Positions 35,168 to 44,920 are shown, counted from the stretch's first letter. The stretch: 64,000 bases of DNA from Streptomyces sp. NK15101 (GCF_020400725.1 NZ_JAINVG010000010.1:62001-126000); one strand, 5' to 3'. Translations and numbers: made by a program. Notes: generated by a model not told the origin, from the letters alone.

Positions 35168-36355
35168 TCAAGGACCGCCTCGCCGCGCGTTCGACGCTTC
35201 TGTCGCGGTGTTCGTCAACCGCCATCCCTCTCCGCACCGTTCGACGAAGCCGAGCGAGTGGAGTTCGTACAGCTTGGCGAGGGTGTCGTCGGGGGTGGTT
35301 CCGGCACGGCGGGCGATGGCGGTGGTGGGTGTGGGGCCGCGTGCGGGGACCGCTTCGAGGATGTGCGCGGTGGCGGGGGCGAGGAGGTCGCGGGGCAGGA
35401 CGGGGCCCCGGCGGGCGGGGGCGAGCCGGCCGATGTCGCCCACGAGTTCGATGATCTCGTCGGCGTCGGTGACGAGGGTGGCGTCGCCGCGCAGGAGCTC
35501 GTGGACGCCTGCGGAGAGCGCGCTGGCGACGGGGCCGGGGACGCCCATGGTGTGGCGGCCGAGGCGCCCGGCGGCGCGGGCGGTGACGAGGGAGCCGCTG
35601 CGGTGCTGGGCCTCGACGACGACCGTTCCCCGGGTGAGGGCGGCGATGACGCGGTTGCGGAGGATGAAGCGGCTGGGGGTGGGGTGGCTGTCGGGCGGCA
35701 ACTCGCCGACGACGAGGCCTTGTTCCGCGACGCGCCGGATGAGCCGGTCGTGGCCGCGGGGGTACGGGGTGTCGACGCCGCAGGCGAGGACGGCGACGGT
35801 GGCGCCGCCGGCGGCGAGGGCGCCCCGGTGGGCGGCGCCGTCGATGCCGTAGGCGGCTCCGGAGACGATGACCCAGCCCTGTCGGCTGAGGTCGGCGGCG
35901 AGGTCTGCGGCGGTGTGGGCGCCGTACGGGGTGCAGGCGCGGGCGCCGACGAGGGCGACGGAGCGCAGCGCCCAGGTGCGCAGGTCGGCGGGGCCGCGGA
36001 CCCAGAGGCCGATGGGACGGGCGTATCCGAGGTCGTCGAGTTGACGTGGCCATTCGGTGTCGCCGGGGACGAGGAAGCGGCCGCCGAGGCCGTGGACGGT
36101 GTCGAGGTCGCGGCCGGGGCGGGCGGCGGTGGCGCGTTGGCGCCAGGAGGCGACGCGCTTGGCTCCGGTGCCGGGGAAGGAGGAGGCGTCGTCCCCGGCG
36201 TGGCGCAGGCGGTCGAGGAAACCGGTGGCGCCGTACTGGCGGAGCCATCGGCCGGCGTGTTCGTCGCCGGGTTCGACGGCGCGGCTGAGGGCGGCACGGG
36301 CCAGGTGCTCTTCCGTGGGGGCGGCCGGCGGGGTGGGGACGGGATCGGCGGTCAT
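35168..36355 (-). CDS. dprA: DNA-processing protein DprA (Smf)
   Basis: A 395-aa DprA protein that in competent bacteria loads RecA on incoming single strands. The Rossmann core shows VALVGARACTPYG, IVSGAAYGIDGAAHRGAL, and FILRNRVIAALTRGTVVVEA with ARAAGRLGR. A C-terminal winged-helix (DML1-like) region follows. Its role in non-competent Streptomyces is unclear. The start overlaps the yifB stop (ATGA), making a yraN-yifB-dprA run. Confidence 0.92.
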   Translation of the reverse strand: MTADPVPTPPAAPTEEHLARAALSRAVEPGDEHAGRWLRQYGATGFLDRLRHAGDDASSFPGTGAKRVASWRQRATAARPGRDLDTVHGLGGRFLVPGDTEWPRQLDDLGYARPIGLWVRGPADLRTWALRSVALVGARACTPYGAHTAADLAADLSRQGWVIVSGAAYGIDGAAHRGALAAGGATVAVLACGVDTPYPRGHDRLIRRVAEQGLVVGELPPDSHPTPSRFILRNRVIAALTRGTVVVEAQHRSGSLVTARAAGRLGRHTMGVPGPVASALSAGVHELLRGDATLVTDADEIIELVGDIGRLAPARRGPVLPRDLLAPATAHILEAVPARGPTPTTAIARRAGTTPDDTLAKLYELHSLGFVERCGEGWRLTNTATEASNARRGGP

Positions 36356-37965
36356 GCGGGCTCCCCCGCTCCGACGGGCACGCCGCGGGCGACGCCGGTG
36401 CGCAGTTCGAGGGCGAGGGCGACGTCCCGGCTGTCGGGCCGGTCGTGTCCGGCGAGGTCGGCGACGGTCCAGGCGACGCGGAGCACGCGGTCGAGGCCGC
36501 GCGCGGTGAGCAGTCCGCGCTCGACGTCGCGCTCGGCGAGGGCGAGGGCACCGGGTGCGGCGAGGTGGCGGGTGCGGAGCTCGTGCCCGGGGATCTCGCC
36601 GTTCACCCTCCAGGGGGTGCCGGCGAGGCGGGCGGCGGCCCTGGCCCGGGCGTCGCGGACCCGGGCGGCGACGGCGGCTGTGGTCTCGCCCCGGCCGCCC
36701 TGTCCGAGGAGGTCGGCGCGGGTGACGGGTTCGGCCTCCACGCGGAGGTCGACGCGGTCGAGCAGGGGGCCGGAGAGCCGTGCCTGGTAGCGGCGGACGA
36801 GGGAGGCCGGACATTCGCATCCGGCGCCGTGCAGCGTGTGCCGGCCGCAGGGGCAGGGGTTGGCGGCGAGGGCGAGCAGGAAGCGGGCGGGGAGGCGGAC
36901 GACGCCGGCGGCGCGGGCGATGACGACGTGGCCGGATTCGAGGGGCTGGCGGAGGGCGTCGAGGGCCTTGCCGGAGAACTCGGGGGCTTCGTCGAGGAAC
37001 AGCACTCCTCGGTGGGCCAGGGAGACGGCGCCGGGCCTGGGGAGGCCGTTCCCGCCGCCGACGAGGGACTGCATGGTGGCCGAGTGGTGGGGTGCGCAGT
37101 AGGGGGCGCGGCGGACGAGGGGTTCGCCGGGCGGGAGGATGCCGGCGACGGAGTGGACGGCGGTGACTTCCAGGGACTCCTGCCGGGTGAGGGGCGGGAG
37201 GATGCCGGGGAGGCGCTCGGCCAGCATGGTCTTTCCGGCGCCCGGCGGGCCGGAGAGGAGCAGGTGGTGGCCGCCCGCCGCGGCGACCTCCAGGGCGAGA
37301 CGGGCCCGGTGCTGGCCGGCGACGTCGGCGAGGTCGGGCCCTTCGGTGGATTCGGCGGCGAGTCCGGTGCCGATGCCGGCTCCGGGGACGAGGAGTCCGG
37401 CGAGCATGGCGTCGGGCCGGCCCTCGTCGCCTGCTTCCTCGTCGGGGACGGGCTCGTCGGTGAGGACGGCGATCAGCTGGCGGAGGGTGCGGACGCCGAG
37501 GACGGAGACGCCGGGGACGAGCGAGGCCTCGCCGGCGGTCCGCTCGGGGACGACGACCTGGCCGTATCCGGCTTCGGCGGCGGCGAGGACGGCGGGCAGG
37601 ACACCGCGGACGGGCCGGACGCGTCCGTCGAGGCCGAGTTCGCCGATGAGGACGAGGTCGGCGATGGCGCGCGGGTCGATCCGCTCGGCGGCGCCTAGCA
37701 CGGCCGCGGCGACGGCCAGGTCGAAGCCGCTGCCGCCCTTGGGGACGGATGCCGGGCTGAGGCCGACGGTCAGCTTCTTCTGGGGCCATTCGGCCCCGGA
37801 GTTGACGACGGCGGCGCGGACCCGGTCGCGGCTCTCGCTGAGGCTCTTGTCGGGGAGGCCGACGAGGGTGAAGGCGGCGACGCCGGGTTCGAGGTCGGCC
37901 TGGACCTCGACGACGACGCCTTCGACGCCGACGAGGGCGACGGAGCAGGTGCGGGCGAATCCCAT
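36352..37965 (-). CDS. YifB family Mg-chelatase-like AAA+ ATPase (ComM-like)
   Basis: A 537-aa AAA+ protein. An N-terminal Lon-like domain (VGLPDKSLSESRDRVRAA, SPASVPKGGSGFDLA) precedes the ATPase with Walker A GPPGAGKT and GVLFLDEAPEF. A zinc-binding CPCGRHTLHGAGCECP insert and the C-terminal Mg-chelatase-type lid follow. ComM members act as branch-migration helicases in transformation; function in actinomycetes is unproven. It overlaps yraN and dprA at both ends. Confidence 0.93.
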   Translation of the reverse strand: MGFARTCSVALVGVEGVVVEVQADLEPGVAAFTLVGLPDKSLSESRDRVRAAVVNSGAEWPQKKLTVGLSPASVPKGGSGFDLAVAAAVLGAAERIDPRAIADLVLIGELGLDGRVRPVRGVLPAVLAAAEAGYGQVVVPERTAGEASLVPGVSVLGVRTLRQLIAVLTDEPVPDEEAGDEGRPDAMLAGLLVPGAGIGTGLAAESTEGPDLADVAGQHRARLALEVAAAGGHHLLLSGPPGAGKTMLAERLPGILPPLTRQESLEVTAVHSVAGILPPGEPLVRRAPYCAPHHSATMQSLVGGGNGLPRPGAVSLAHRGVLFLDEAPEFSGKALDALRQPLESGHVVIARAAGVVRLPARFLLALAANPCPCGRHTLHGAGCECPASLVRRYQARLSGPLLDRVDLRVEAEPVTRADLLGQGGRGETTAAVAARVRDARARAAARLAGTPWRVNGEIPGHELRTRHLAAPGALALAERDVERGLLTARGLDRVLRVAWTVADLAGHDRPDSRDVALALELRTGVARGVPVGAGEPA

Positions 37966-38330
37966 CAGGCCACCCCCTGGGCATGGGTGAGGACGGGGGC
38001 GCCCTTGCGCGGCAGGACGATGCCGACGAGGTCGATGCGGACGCCGCCGGCGGGGGCCGGGACGTCGTTGCGGTCGAGCCAGCAGGCGGCGAGACGGCGG
38101 AGCCGCTCGGCCTTGCCGGGGGTGACGGCGGCCATCGGGTGCTCGTAGGGGCCGTCGCGCCGGGTCTTGACCTCGCAGATGACGAGGGTGTCGCCGTCCC
38201 GGGCGACGATGTCGATCTCGCCGGTCCGGCCGCAGCGCCAGTTGCGGGCGAGGATGTGCATGCCGGTCGCGGTGAGCCGGCGGGTCGCCAGCTCCTCCCC
38301 GTACCGTCCGAGGGCTTGGGTCCTGTTCAT
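37965..38330 (-). CDS. YraN family protein (UPF0102), nuclease-fold
   Basis: A 121-aa protein with the restriction-endonuclease-like fold. Metal-site pattern is seen as [12 protein letters not shown] followed by EVKTRRD. The family is conserved with dprA and yifB; its DNA or RNA target is unknown. It starts at ATG 38330. Confidence 0.9.
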   Translation of the reverse strand: MNRTQALGRYGEELATRRLTATGMHILARNWRCGRTGEIDIVARDGDTLVICEVKTRRDGPYEHPMAAVTPGKAERLRRLAACWLDRNDVPAPAGGVRIDLVGIVLPRKGAPVLTHAQGVA

Positions 38331-38462
38331 GCGGTACCACCTCCGTCACCGACTGTGACGGAGTGCGGCGGACCGCGTGCGACGCTGTGGACGACCGGGG
38401 GGACTGTGGAGAACCCGATCACCCCTGAGGGTGGTTTCGGCCGGTGGGCCGCGGGTGCGGCC

Positions 38463-38771
38463 TCAGCTGCCGGGGAGTTCGAGGTCGCTCTTGTTGAGCT
38501 CCTCGATGTTCACGTCCTTGAAGGTCAGGACGCGGACCTGCTTGACGAACCTGGCGGGCCTGTACATGTCCCAGACCCAGGCATCGGCCATGCTGACCTC
38601 GAAGAACACTTCTCCCTGCACCGAGTGCACCTGCATCTCGTAGTCATTGGTGAGGTAGAAGCGCCGCTCGGTCTCGATCACGTATTTGAACAGCCCGACG
38701 ACGTCGCGGTACTCCCGGTAGAGCTTCAGCTCCATCTCGGTCTCGTACTTCTCGAGGTCCTCGGCGCTCAT
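38463..38771 (-). CDS. DUF2469 domain-containing protein
   Basis: A 102-aa, very conserved actinobacterial protein of unknown function. It has an acidic, coiled-coil-like N-terminus (MSAEDLEKYETEMELKLYRE in part) followed by mixed strands containing FYLTNDYEMQVH and DAWVWDMYRPARF. The ATG at 38771 gives the family length. It lies 132 bases upstream of yraN on the same strand. Confidence 0.92.
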   Translation of the reverse strand: MSAEDLEKYETEMELKLYREYRDVVGLFKYVIETERRFYLTNDYEMQVHSVQGEVFFEVSMADAWVWDMYRPARFVKQVRVLTFKDVNIEELNKSDLELPGS

Positions 38772-38826
38772 GGCATGTTCCCCTTCAGCCGTGCGTCCCC
38801 CTATTGTGCGCCAGTCCTGCGCGCCC

Positions 38827-39381
38827 CTAAACGATTTCCGGGGCGAGAACCACCGGCGCACCCGGAGGTCCCTCGTCGAGCAGCGTGCGCAGCAGCTCGG
38901 CGAGTCTGGTCGGGTACACCGTCTCACGGGCCGCCGACAGTTCGGCGGAGGTCCACCATCTCAGCCCCGCGAGGCTGCGGGTCTCCAGTTCCGTGAGGGC
39001 CCGCGGCCGGGGTGCGGCCTCCGTCCCGCGGACGCGGGCCAGGTAGTACCACTCGTCCTGGTCCCAGCGGCGCCCGTCGAAGGGGAAGGAGCAGTACCGC
39101 TTCCAGAGCACGGGGCCGAGGTCGACCTCGGTGATGCCGGTCTCCTCCGCGAGTTCGCGCAGCGCCGCCTCCTCCCGGGTCTCGTCGCCCTCCACGCCGC
39201 CGCCGGGGGTGAACCACCAGGCGTCGTCCGGGTCGCCGGGCTCGTGGCCGTGCAGGAGCAGGATGCGGTCGTCCGGGTCGAGCAGGACGACGCGCGCGAC
39301 CCGCCGCCGCCCTGAGTCCGCTCCGGGTCCGGGTTCCGGGGCCGCCGAAGGCCCCGGCCCCGAGGTCCCCGTGTCCGTCAT
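38827..39381 (-). CDS. Nudix hydrolase
   Basis: A 184-aa pyrophosphohydrolase. The Nudix box runs GGVEGDETREEAALRELAEE with TGI, matching the GX5EX7REUXEEXGU rule. The first 25 residues are a disordered Pro/Gly head. Substrate unknown (nucleotide sugars, oxidised nucleotides or ADP-ribose are family options). Its start overlaps the stop of the adjacent signal peptidase gene by 4 bases, so the two are co-translated. Confidence 0.9.
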   Translation of the reverse strand: MTDTGTSGPGPSAAPEPGPGADSGRRRVARVVLLDPDDRILLLHGHEPGDPDDAWWFTPGGGVEGDETREEAALRELAEETGITEVDLGPVLWKRYCSFPFDGRRWDQDEWYYLARVRGTEAAPRPRALTELETRSLAGLRWWTSAELSAARETVYPTRLAELLRTLLDEGPPGAPVVLAPEIV

Positions 39382-40145
39382 GCCCCCACCTTCTCGCGTG
39401 CGCCCGGCCGCGGCCCGTCGGACCGGCCGCGGGACAGGCGGCCCGCCACCGGACCGTACGCCGCTCCCACGAGGATCAGGACGGTGCCGGCCGCGACGGC
39501 CGTGAGGAGCTCCTTGAAGGGGCCCGGCTGCGAGACGCCGCCGGGAAGACCGGCGAAGCCCGCGGGGGGCTCCAGGGACCCCTTGGCGGGCCAGACGACG
39601 GCGTCGACCCTGCCGACGACCGTGGAGCGGGGCACGGAGCCCCGGCCGGCCTCCTCCATGTGCGTACGGGAGTCGAGCGAGGTGTGCCGGTCGTCGCCGA
39701 GCAGGAAGAGGTTGCCCCGGGGGACGGTAACGGAGAACTCCTGGCCCGAGGCGACCGTCCGGCCGCCGGGGCCGGGCCGCAGGTACGGCTCGTCGACGGG
39801 CTTGCCGTTCACGGTGAGCCGCCCGTCCCGGTCGCAGCAGGCGACGGTGTCGCCGCCGACGGCGGCGACCCGCTTGACCATGGGCGAGGAACCCCAGAGG
39901 GGGTCGGTGAAGACTACGACGTCACCGCGCCGCACCTGGTCGCCGTCGATCCGCTGGGCGAGGATCTTGGACCCGACGTCGAGGGTCGGGGTCATGGAGT
40001 CGGTGGGGACGGTGTAGGGCTGGTAGAGCACGGCTCCCCAGACGAACCCGCCGAGGAACAGCACACAGCCGACGGCCACGGCCAGCCCCGACAGCACGCT
40101 GCCGAGGCGGCCGCGGCCGTCCTTGGTCCGTATGGTTCCGCTCAT
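39378..40145 (-). CDS. sipZ: Signal peptidase I (fourth of four, SipZ-like)
   Basis: A 255-aa membrane protease that cuts Sec/Tat signal peptides. N-terminal helix about residues 15-40, catalytic serine in PTDSMTPTL, lysine in MVKRVAAVGGDTV, and box E as GDDRHTSLDSR. A further C-terminal helix (about 215-238) would make it a two-anchor enzyme. The symbol is inferred from position in the four-gene cluster known in S. lividans. It is separated from the previous sip gene by 73 bases. Confidence 0.9.
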   Translation of the reverse strand: MSGTIRTKDGRGRLGSVLSGLAVAVGCVLFLGGFVWGAVLYQPYTVPTDSMTPTLDVGSKILAQRIDGDQVRRGDVVVFTDPLWGSSPMVKRVAAVGGDTVACCDRDGRLTVNGKPVDEPYLRPGPGGRTVASGQEFSVTVPRGNLFLLGDDRHTSLDSRTHMEEAGRGSVPRSTVVGRVDAVVWPAKGSLEPPAGFAGLPGGVSQPGPFKELLTAVAAGTVLILVGAAYGPVAGRLSRGRSDGPRPGAREKVGA

Positions 40146-40218
40146 GTGCGCACCCCGTAGGTCTGTCGGCGGACCGTAGGCCTGTCGACGGTCCGGGACG
40201 GCACCCTACCCGCGGGCG

Positions 40219-41169
40219 CTACTCGGCGGTATGCCGTGCGGCCTGCTTCTTCCGGCGCCACAGCACCAGCGGGAGCGCGCCGGCGAGACCGGCGGCTCCG
40301 AGGGGGGCGGCGGCCATGGCCTTGTTGAGCGCGGGCTGGTCGAAGACGTCGGGCACGGGGAGCGTGGCCCAGCGGGTGACCGGCCAGGCGATCACGACGG
40401 CGCGGCCCACGACCTCGTCGTTCGAGACGGTGCCGCCGCCGGGGAGCTGCTGGTGGAAGCGGGAGTCCAGGGAGTTCTGCCGGTTGTCGCCCATGACCCA
40501 GATCCGGTCCTTGGGGACCTTGATCGGGCCGAAGGAGTCCTGGCAGGGCACCGCGCCGGGGGCGAGGTACGCGCTCTCGTCCAGCGCCACGCCGTTGAGG
40601 ACGACCTTGCCGCCCTCCTTGCAGGAGACGGTGTCGCCGCCGACCGCGATGACGCGCTTGATGAGGTCCTTCTCCTCGGCGGAGGGCATGAGGCCGATGA
40701 AGCTGAGGAACTTCTGCACGACGTTCGGCTGGGGCGTCTCCTGGTTCTCCAGCCAGCCGCCCGGGTCGTGGAAGACGACGACCTCGCCGCGCTCGGGCTC
40801 GGAGCCGAACCAGGGGGTCAGTTTGTCGACGAGTACCCGGTCGCCCTTCTGGAGGGTGTTCATCATCGATTCCGAGGGGATCGAGAACGCCTGCACCAGG
40901 AAGGTCTTGATCAGCAGGGCGAGCACCAGGGCGATGCCCACGAGGAGGGGCAGCTCCTTCCAGAAGGAACGCTGCTTCTTGGGGGGCCTGCCGGGCTCGG
41001 GGAACGCTTCGTCGTCGCCCTCGCCCGGCGTGCCGCCGCCCGGCGGCTGCGCCTGCTCGTCACCCGTCACGTCGTCACCCGCCGTGTCATCGCCGAAGGC
41101 CCCGCCGGCCCTCTTCTCGGGCTCATCGTGTCCGGATCGTGCGCCGACGGCCAAATCCCCCACATCCAC
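40219..41169 (-). CDS. sipY: Signal peptidase I (third of four, SipY-like)
   Basis: A 316-aa enzyme with an acidic N-terminal head of about 70 residues, one helix near 75-98, and a C-terminal helix. Active-site serine in IPSESMMNTL, lysine in DLIKRVIAVGGDTV, and GDNRQNSLDSR. GTG starts at 41169 or 41163 overlap the previous sip gene by over 40 bases, which is long but typical of this cluster. Symbol inferred from position. Confidence 0.9.
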   Translation of the reverse strand: MDVGDLAVGARSGHDEPEKRAGGAFGDDTAGDDVTGDEQAQPPGGGTPGEGDDEAFPEPGRPPKKQRSFWKELPLLVGIALVLALLIKTFLVQAFSIPSESMMNTLQKGDRVLVDKLTPWFGSEPERGEVVVFHDPGGWLENQETPQPNVVQKFLSFIGLMPSAEEKDLIKRVIAVGGDTVSCKEGGKVVLNGVALDESAYLAPGAVPCQDSFGPIKVPKDRIWVMGDNRQNSLDSRFHQQLPGGGTVSNDEVVGRAVVIAWPVTRWATLPVPDVFDQPALNKAMAAAPLGAAGLAGALPLVLWRRKKQAARHTAE

Positions 41170-42100
41170 TCCTCAGTCCGTGCGAACGCCCGCCCCTGGT
41201 CAGGGACAGGCCCACCACTCCCATAACGAGCAGAAGTTCCGCAGGGGTCGGGAGCCCGGGCAATCCGTTCAGAATGCGCGGGGACACACTATGCGACAGA
41301 CCCGACGCGGTCCCGGCACCGGCTCCGCCGTCCGGCACGGCGGAGAAGGTCTCCCGCTGTTCCAGTGTGCGCCAGTGTCCGAAGGGCCAGGCGATCACCA
41401 CGGCGCGTCCGACGACCTGCTCCTCGGAGACGGTGCCGTGGTCCTTCTCGTCGAGGTGGAAGCGGGAGTCGGCCGAGTCGGAGCGGTGGTCGCCCATGAC
41501 GAAGACGCGGCCCTGCGGGACCTTCACCTCGAAGGGGATCTTCGACGGCGGATTCCCGGGATGCAGGTACGGCTCGTCGAGCGGCACGCCGTTGACGCTG
41601 ACCCGCCCGTCCTCGCCGCAGCAGCGGACGGTGTCGCCGCCGACGGCGACGACCCGCTTGATGAGGTCCCGGTCGTCGGCCGAGGGCAGCAGGCCGATGA
41701 AGGTCAGGGCCTGCTTGGCCTGCTTGACGCCGATCGGGTCGTCGGCGGCCGGCGCGGTCTCCTGCTGCAGCCAGTTGCCGGGGTCCTTGAAGACGACGAC
41801 GTCGCCGCGCTCCGGACGGGCGCCGAACCAGGGCGTGAGCTTGTCGACGAGGACCCGGTCGTCGATGCGGATCGTCTGCTCCATGGAGCCGGAGGGGATG
41901 ACGAAGGCCTGGACCAGGAAGGTCTTGAGGACGAGCGCGATGAGCACGGCCACCGTGATCAGGACCGGGATCTCCCGGATCGCGGAGCGCCGCCGGCGCC
42001 GCTTGACCCTGCGGGCGAGCCTGCGGCGCTCGGCCCGTCCGGGCAGGGCCGCGCCCTGTCCGGCGGCGGACCCGCCGGGTGGACGGCCCCGGCTACCCAT
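41123..42100 (-). CDS. sipX: Signal peptidase I (second of four, SipX-like)
   Basis: A 325-aa enzyme. Basic N-terminus (RRVKRRRRRS), membrane helix about 45-68, serine in IPSGSMEQTI, lysine in DLIKRVVAVGGDTV, GDHRSDSADSR. The C-terminal 55 residues hold a second hydrophobic segment and a Gly/Arg-rich end. It overlaps both neighbours. Confidence 0.9.
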   Translation of the reverse strand: MGSRGRPPGGSAAGQGAALPGRAERRRLARRVKRRRRRSAIREIPVLITVAVLIALVLKTFLVQAFVIPSGSMEQTIRIDDRVLVDKLTPWFGARPERGDVVVFKDPGNWLQQETAPAADDPIGVKQAKQALTFIGLLPSADDRDLIKRVVAVGGDTVRCCGEDGRVSVNGVPLDEPYLHPGNPPSKIPFEVKVPQGRVFVMGDHRSDSADSRFHLDEKDHGTVSEEQVVGRAVVIAWPFGHWRTLEQRETFSAVPDGGAGAGTASGLSHSVSPRILNGLPGLPTPAELLLVMGVVGLSLTRGGRSHGLRSGCGGFGRRRTIRTR

Positions 42101-42911
42101 GGGCTCCCGCTCCGTGCCCGCCGGCCGGCGGGGGCGGTACGGCGGCGAAGGCGTCGGTGCCGGGGACGGTGGACCAGCGGCCGAAGGGCCAGGCGATCCA
42201 GTCGGCGCGGCCGACGACCTTGTCGACGGGGACCATGCCGCCGCCGGCGCTGCCGAGGTGGTCGCGGGAGTCGCTGGACTGGCTGCGGTGGTCGCCCATC
42301 ACCCAGAGCCTGTCCTGCGGGACGACGATGTCGAAGGGCACGCTGGAGGGACGGTCGCCGAGCATCACGTACCGCTCCTCGACGGGGACGCCGTTGACGG
42401 TGATCCGGCCGTCCCTGTCGCAGCAGACGACCCGGTCGCCGCCGGTGCCGACGACCCGCTTAACGAAGTCGGTCTCGTCGGGCTCCGCGAGGCCGAGGGC
42501 GGCCGCTCCGTCGTGCAGGAGCCCGGTGACCGGATTGCCCCGGCGCCGCTCCTCCACGAAGGAGCCGGTGCCGTCGAAGACCACGACGTCACCCCGGGCG
42601 GGCTCGCTGCCGAAACGGTACGCCAGCTTGTTCACGAGGATCCGGTCGCCGACCTGGAGCGTGGGCTCCATGGAGCCGCTGGGGATCAGGAACGGCTGGA
42701 TGACGAAGTGGCTCAGGAGCAGCAGGAAGGTCACGCAGGCGCCGCCCACGAGGGCGGGGCGCCGCCAGGAGGGAGCGGGGCGCCGCTCTTCGGCCGCCGC
42801 GGGCTCCGCGGGCCCTTCGCCGCCGGAGCCGTCGGGAACGCGCGCGGAGCGCGACCCCTCCTCCTTGCCGGAAGAGGGATCGCGCTCCGTGTGCTGTGCT
42901 TCGGTGTCCAT
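42093..42911 (-). CDS. sipW: Signal peptidase I (first of four, SipW-like)
   Basis: A 272-aa enzyme with one N-terminal helix (about 53-72) and no clear C-terminal anchor, unlike its three neighbours. Serine in IPSGSMEPTL, lysine in DFVKRVVGTGGDRV, GDHRSQSSDSR. ATG at 42911, 69 bases downstream of rplS. Its stop lies within the start of the next gene. Confidence 0.9.
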   Translation of the reverse strand: MDTEAQHTERDPSSGKEEGSRSARVPDGSGGEGPAEPAAAEERRPAPSWRRPALVGGACVTFLLLLSHFVIQPFLIPSGSMEPTLQVGDRILVNKLAYRFGSEPARGDVVVFDGTGSFVEERRRGNPVTGLLHDGAAALGLAEPDETDFVKRVVGTGGDRVVCCDRDGRITVNGVPVEERYVMLGDRPSSVPFDIVVPQDRLWVMGDHRSQSSDSRDHLGSAGGGMVPVDKVVGRADWIAWPFGRWSTVPGTDAFAAVPPPPAGGHGAGAHG

Positions 42912-42980
42912 CGCTGGCAGAGCCTATCCGGCCTGTCTGTGCGAGGAGTCGGAAGCGTGGGGCGTGCCGGGAGCCGGGGC

Positions 42981-43331
42981 TCAGCGGTCGCGCTTCTCCT
43001 TGATCTTGGCAGCCTTGCCGCGCAGCTCACGCAGGTAGTAGAGCTTGGCGCGACGGACGTCACCGCGGGTCACGAGCTCGATCTTCTCGAAGATCGGGCT
43101 GTTCACCGGGAAGGTGCGCTCGACGCCGACGGAGAACGAGACCTTGCGGACCGTGAAGGTCTCGCTGACGCCCGAGCCCTGGCGGCGGATGACGACGCCC
43201 TTGAACTGCTGGATGCGGGAGCGGTTGCCCTCGATGACGCGCACGTGGACGTTCACGGTGTCGCCGGGACGGAAGGCGGGGAGGTCGGAGCGGAGCGAAC
43301 CCGCGTTGACCTGGTCGAGCAGGGAGGCCAT
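42981..43331 (-). CDS. rplS: 50S ribosomal protein L19
   Basis: A 116-aa ribosomal protein located at the 30S-50S interface. The sequence [16 protein letters not shown]...[13 protein letters not shown] is diagnostic. ATG at 43331 follows a purine-rich site; a 9-residue longer frame is not needed. It lies between trmD and the signal peptidases. Confidence 0.97.
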   Translation of the reverse strand: MASLLDQVNAGSLRSDLPAFRPGDTVNVHVRVIEGNRSRIQQFKGVVIRRQGSGVSETFTVRKVSFSVGVERTFPVNSPIFEKIELVTRGDVRRAKLYYLRELRGKAAKIKEKRDR

Positions 43332-43418
43332 GGAGGTCTCTTTCCTCGCTGATGCCACAGGTCATCAGCGGTACGTTCGAATGATTCGGGGCGTCGTACG
43401 TCTCCGGCGGCGTCGTTC

Positions 43419-43433
43419 CCCCTGTGGCAGGGG
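43419..43433 (-). terminator. Short hairpin between trmD and rplS
   Basis: CCCCTG (43419-43424) pairs with CAGGGG (43428-43433) around a 3-base loop. It is short, so readthrough into rplS is expected. Confidence 0.4.
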
Positions 43434-43458
43434 CGCGCGCCGGACGGACGACAGCGGC

Positions 43459-44280
43459 CTATTCTTCCACGCCCTCGACCTTGCGCCAAAATCGGCCGCC
43501 GGGCTCGGGCGCCCACCCCATCATCGAGAGGACCTCGCGGTCCTTCTTGTCGAAGGCGGCGGGGTCGCAGCGTTCGATGAGGTCGGGCCGGTTGGCGGCG
43601 GTCCGGCGGAAGGCCTCGTCGCGCCGCCAGCGGGCGATCTTCCCGTGGTGCCCGCTGAGGAGGACGTCGGGGATGCCCCGGCCGCGCCACTCGGGGGGCT
43701 TGGTGTAGACGGGGCCCTCCAGGAGGTTGGCCATGGCGCCCGGAGCGAAGGAGTCGTCCCGGTGGGACTCGGCGTTGCCGAGGACGCCGGGCAGCAGGCG
43801 CGCGACGGCCTCGGTGATGACGAGGACGGCCGCCTCGCCGCCGGCGAGGACGTAATCGCCGATGGAGACCTCGTAGACCGGCATCCGGGTGGCGTACTCG
43901 TCCATGACCCGGCGGTCGATGCCCTCGTAGCGGGCCGGCGTGAAGATCAGCCAGGGCCGCTCGGAGAGCTCGACGGCGAGTTCCTGGGTGAAGGGGCGGC
44001 CGCTGGGGGTCGGGACGACGAGGACCGGGCCGTGCGCGCCGGCCTCGTAGCCGTCGGCGAGCGTCTGGTCGAGCGCGTCGCCCCAGGGCTCGGTCTTCAT
44101 GACCATGCCGGGCCCGCCGCCGTAGGGGGTGTCGTCGACCGTGTTGTGCCGGTCGTAGGTCCAGTCGCGCAGGTGGTGCACGTGGACGTCGAGCTGTCCG
44201 CGCGCGCGTGCCTTGCCGACGAGGGAGACGTTCAGCGGTTCGAGGTACTCGGGGAAGATCGTGACGACGTCGAGCCTCAT
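43459..44280 (-). CDS. trmD: tRNA (guanine-N1)-methyltransferase
   Basis: A 273-aa SPOUT-class enzyme that methylates G37 of tRNA and prevents frameshifting. Knot motifs: [37 protein letters not shown]. Tail [15 protein letters not shown] is seen in actinobacterial forms. Its start overlaps the rimM stop by 4 bases. Confidence 0.96.
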   Translation of the reverse strand: MRLDVVTIFPEYLEPLNVSLVGKARARGQLDVHVHHLRDWTYDRHNTVDDTPYGGGPGMVMKTEPWGDALDQTLADGYEAGAHGPVLVVPTPSGRPFTQELAVELSERPWLIFTPARYEGIDRRVMDEYATRMPVYEVSIGDYVLAGGEAAVLVITEAVARLLPGVLGNAESHRDDSFAPGAMANLLEGPVYTKPPEWRGRGIPDVLLSGHHGKIARWRRDEAFRRTAANRPDLIERCDPAAFDKKDREVLSMMGWAPEPGGRFWRKVEGVEE

Positions 44281-44843
44281 GCCTGCTCCTCGGCGGCCTC
44301 GTCGCCGTCGTCCCGGGAGGAGACGATCTCGGCGCGGTCGTCGATCAGGCCGGGCGGCGGGTCGATCACGGCCCGCTGCTCCTCAAGGTCGATCTCGGTG
44401 ACGATCTCCCCGACGAAGGGGATCATCAGCTCGGTGCCGTCGGGGCGCTCGACGATGAAGAGGTCCTGGGACGGCAGGTGGGAGATCTCGGTGATCCGGC
44501 CGACCTCGGTGCCGTCGGCGAGGACGACGTCGAGGTCGATCAGCTGGTGGTCGTAGTACTCGTCCTCCTCCTCGGGCATCTCGGTGGGGTCGACCTCGGC
44601 GATGAGGAGGACGTTGCGCAGGGCCTCGGCGGCGTTGCGGTCACGGACGCCCTCGAAGCGCAGCAACAGCCGGCCGCTGTGGACGCGGCCGGTCTCGATG
44701 GTCAGCGGCCCGGCGGAGGCCGGGTCGGTGAGCAGTACGGCACCGGGACCGAGCCTGAGCTCGGGCTCGTCCGTACGCACCTCGACGGTGACCTCGCCCT
44801 TGATGCCGTGGGCGCGGCCGACCCGCGCGACTACCAACTGCAC
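44277..44843 (-). CDS. rimM: Ribosome maturation factor RimM
   Basis: A 188-aa 16S rRNA processing factor. The N-terminal [18 protein letters not shown] and the PRC-barrel part with [12 protein letters not shown] and MIPFVGEIV are clear. GTG at 44843 is chosen so that the conserved N-terminus is near the start; an in-frame ATG/GTG 21 bases earlier is possible. It forms a rimM-trmD pair. Confidence 0.93.
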   Translation of the reverse strand: MQLVVARVGRAHGIKGEVTVEVRTDEPELRLGPGAVLLTDPASAGPLTIETGRVHSGRLLLRFEGVRDRNAAEALRNVLLIAEVDPTEMPEEEDEYYDHQLIDLDVVLADGTEVGRITEISHLPSQDLFIVERPDGTELMIPFVGEIVTEIDLEEQRAVIDPPPGLIDDRAEIVSSRDDGDEAAEEQA

Positions 44844-44884
44844 TGCTCCACACTCTCCTGTCACACAGCTCGTACGTACGACAA

Positions 44885-44920
44885 CGGGCCGGGGTGGGCT
44901 CTTCAGCCCTCCCCGGCCCG
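44885..44920 (-). terminator. Terminator-like hairpin between khpA and rimM
   Basis: Arms 44885-44900 and 44905-44920 pair over 16 positions with one T-T mismatch and a CTTC loop. It splits the rpsP-khpA pair from rimM-trmD. Confidence 0.75.

Noticed and set aside
35168..37984. A 938-codon open frame spanning dprA and upstream
   Set aside because: Only the part after the ATG at 36355 looks like a protein family; the rest is an out-of-frame, Arg/Pro-rich shadow of yifB. Many similar long shadow frames occur on both strands because of the GC content.
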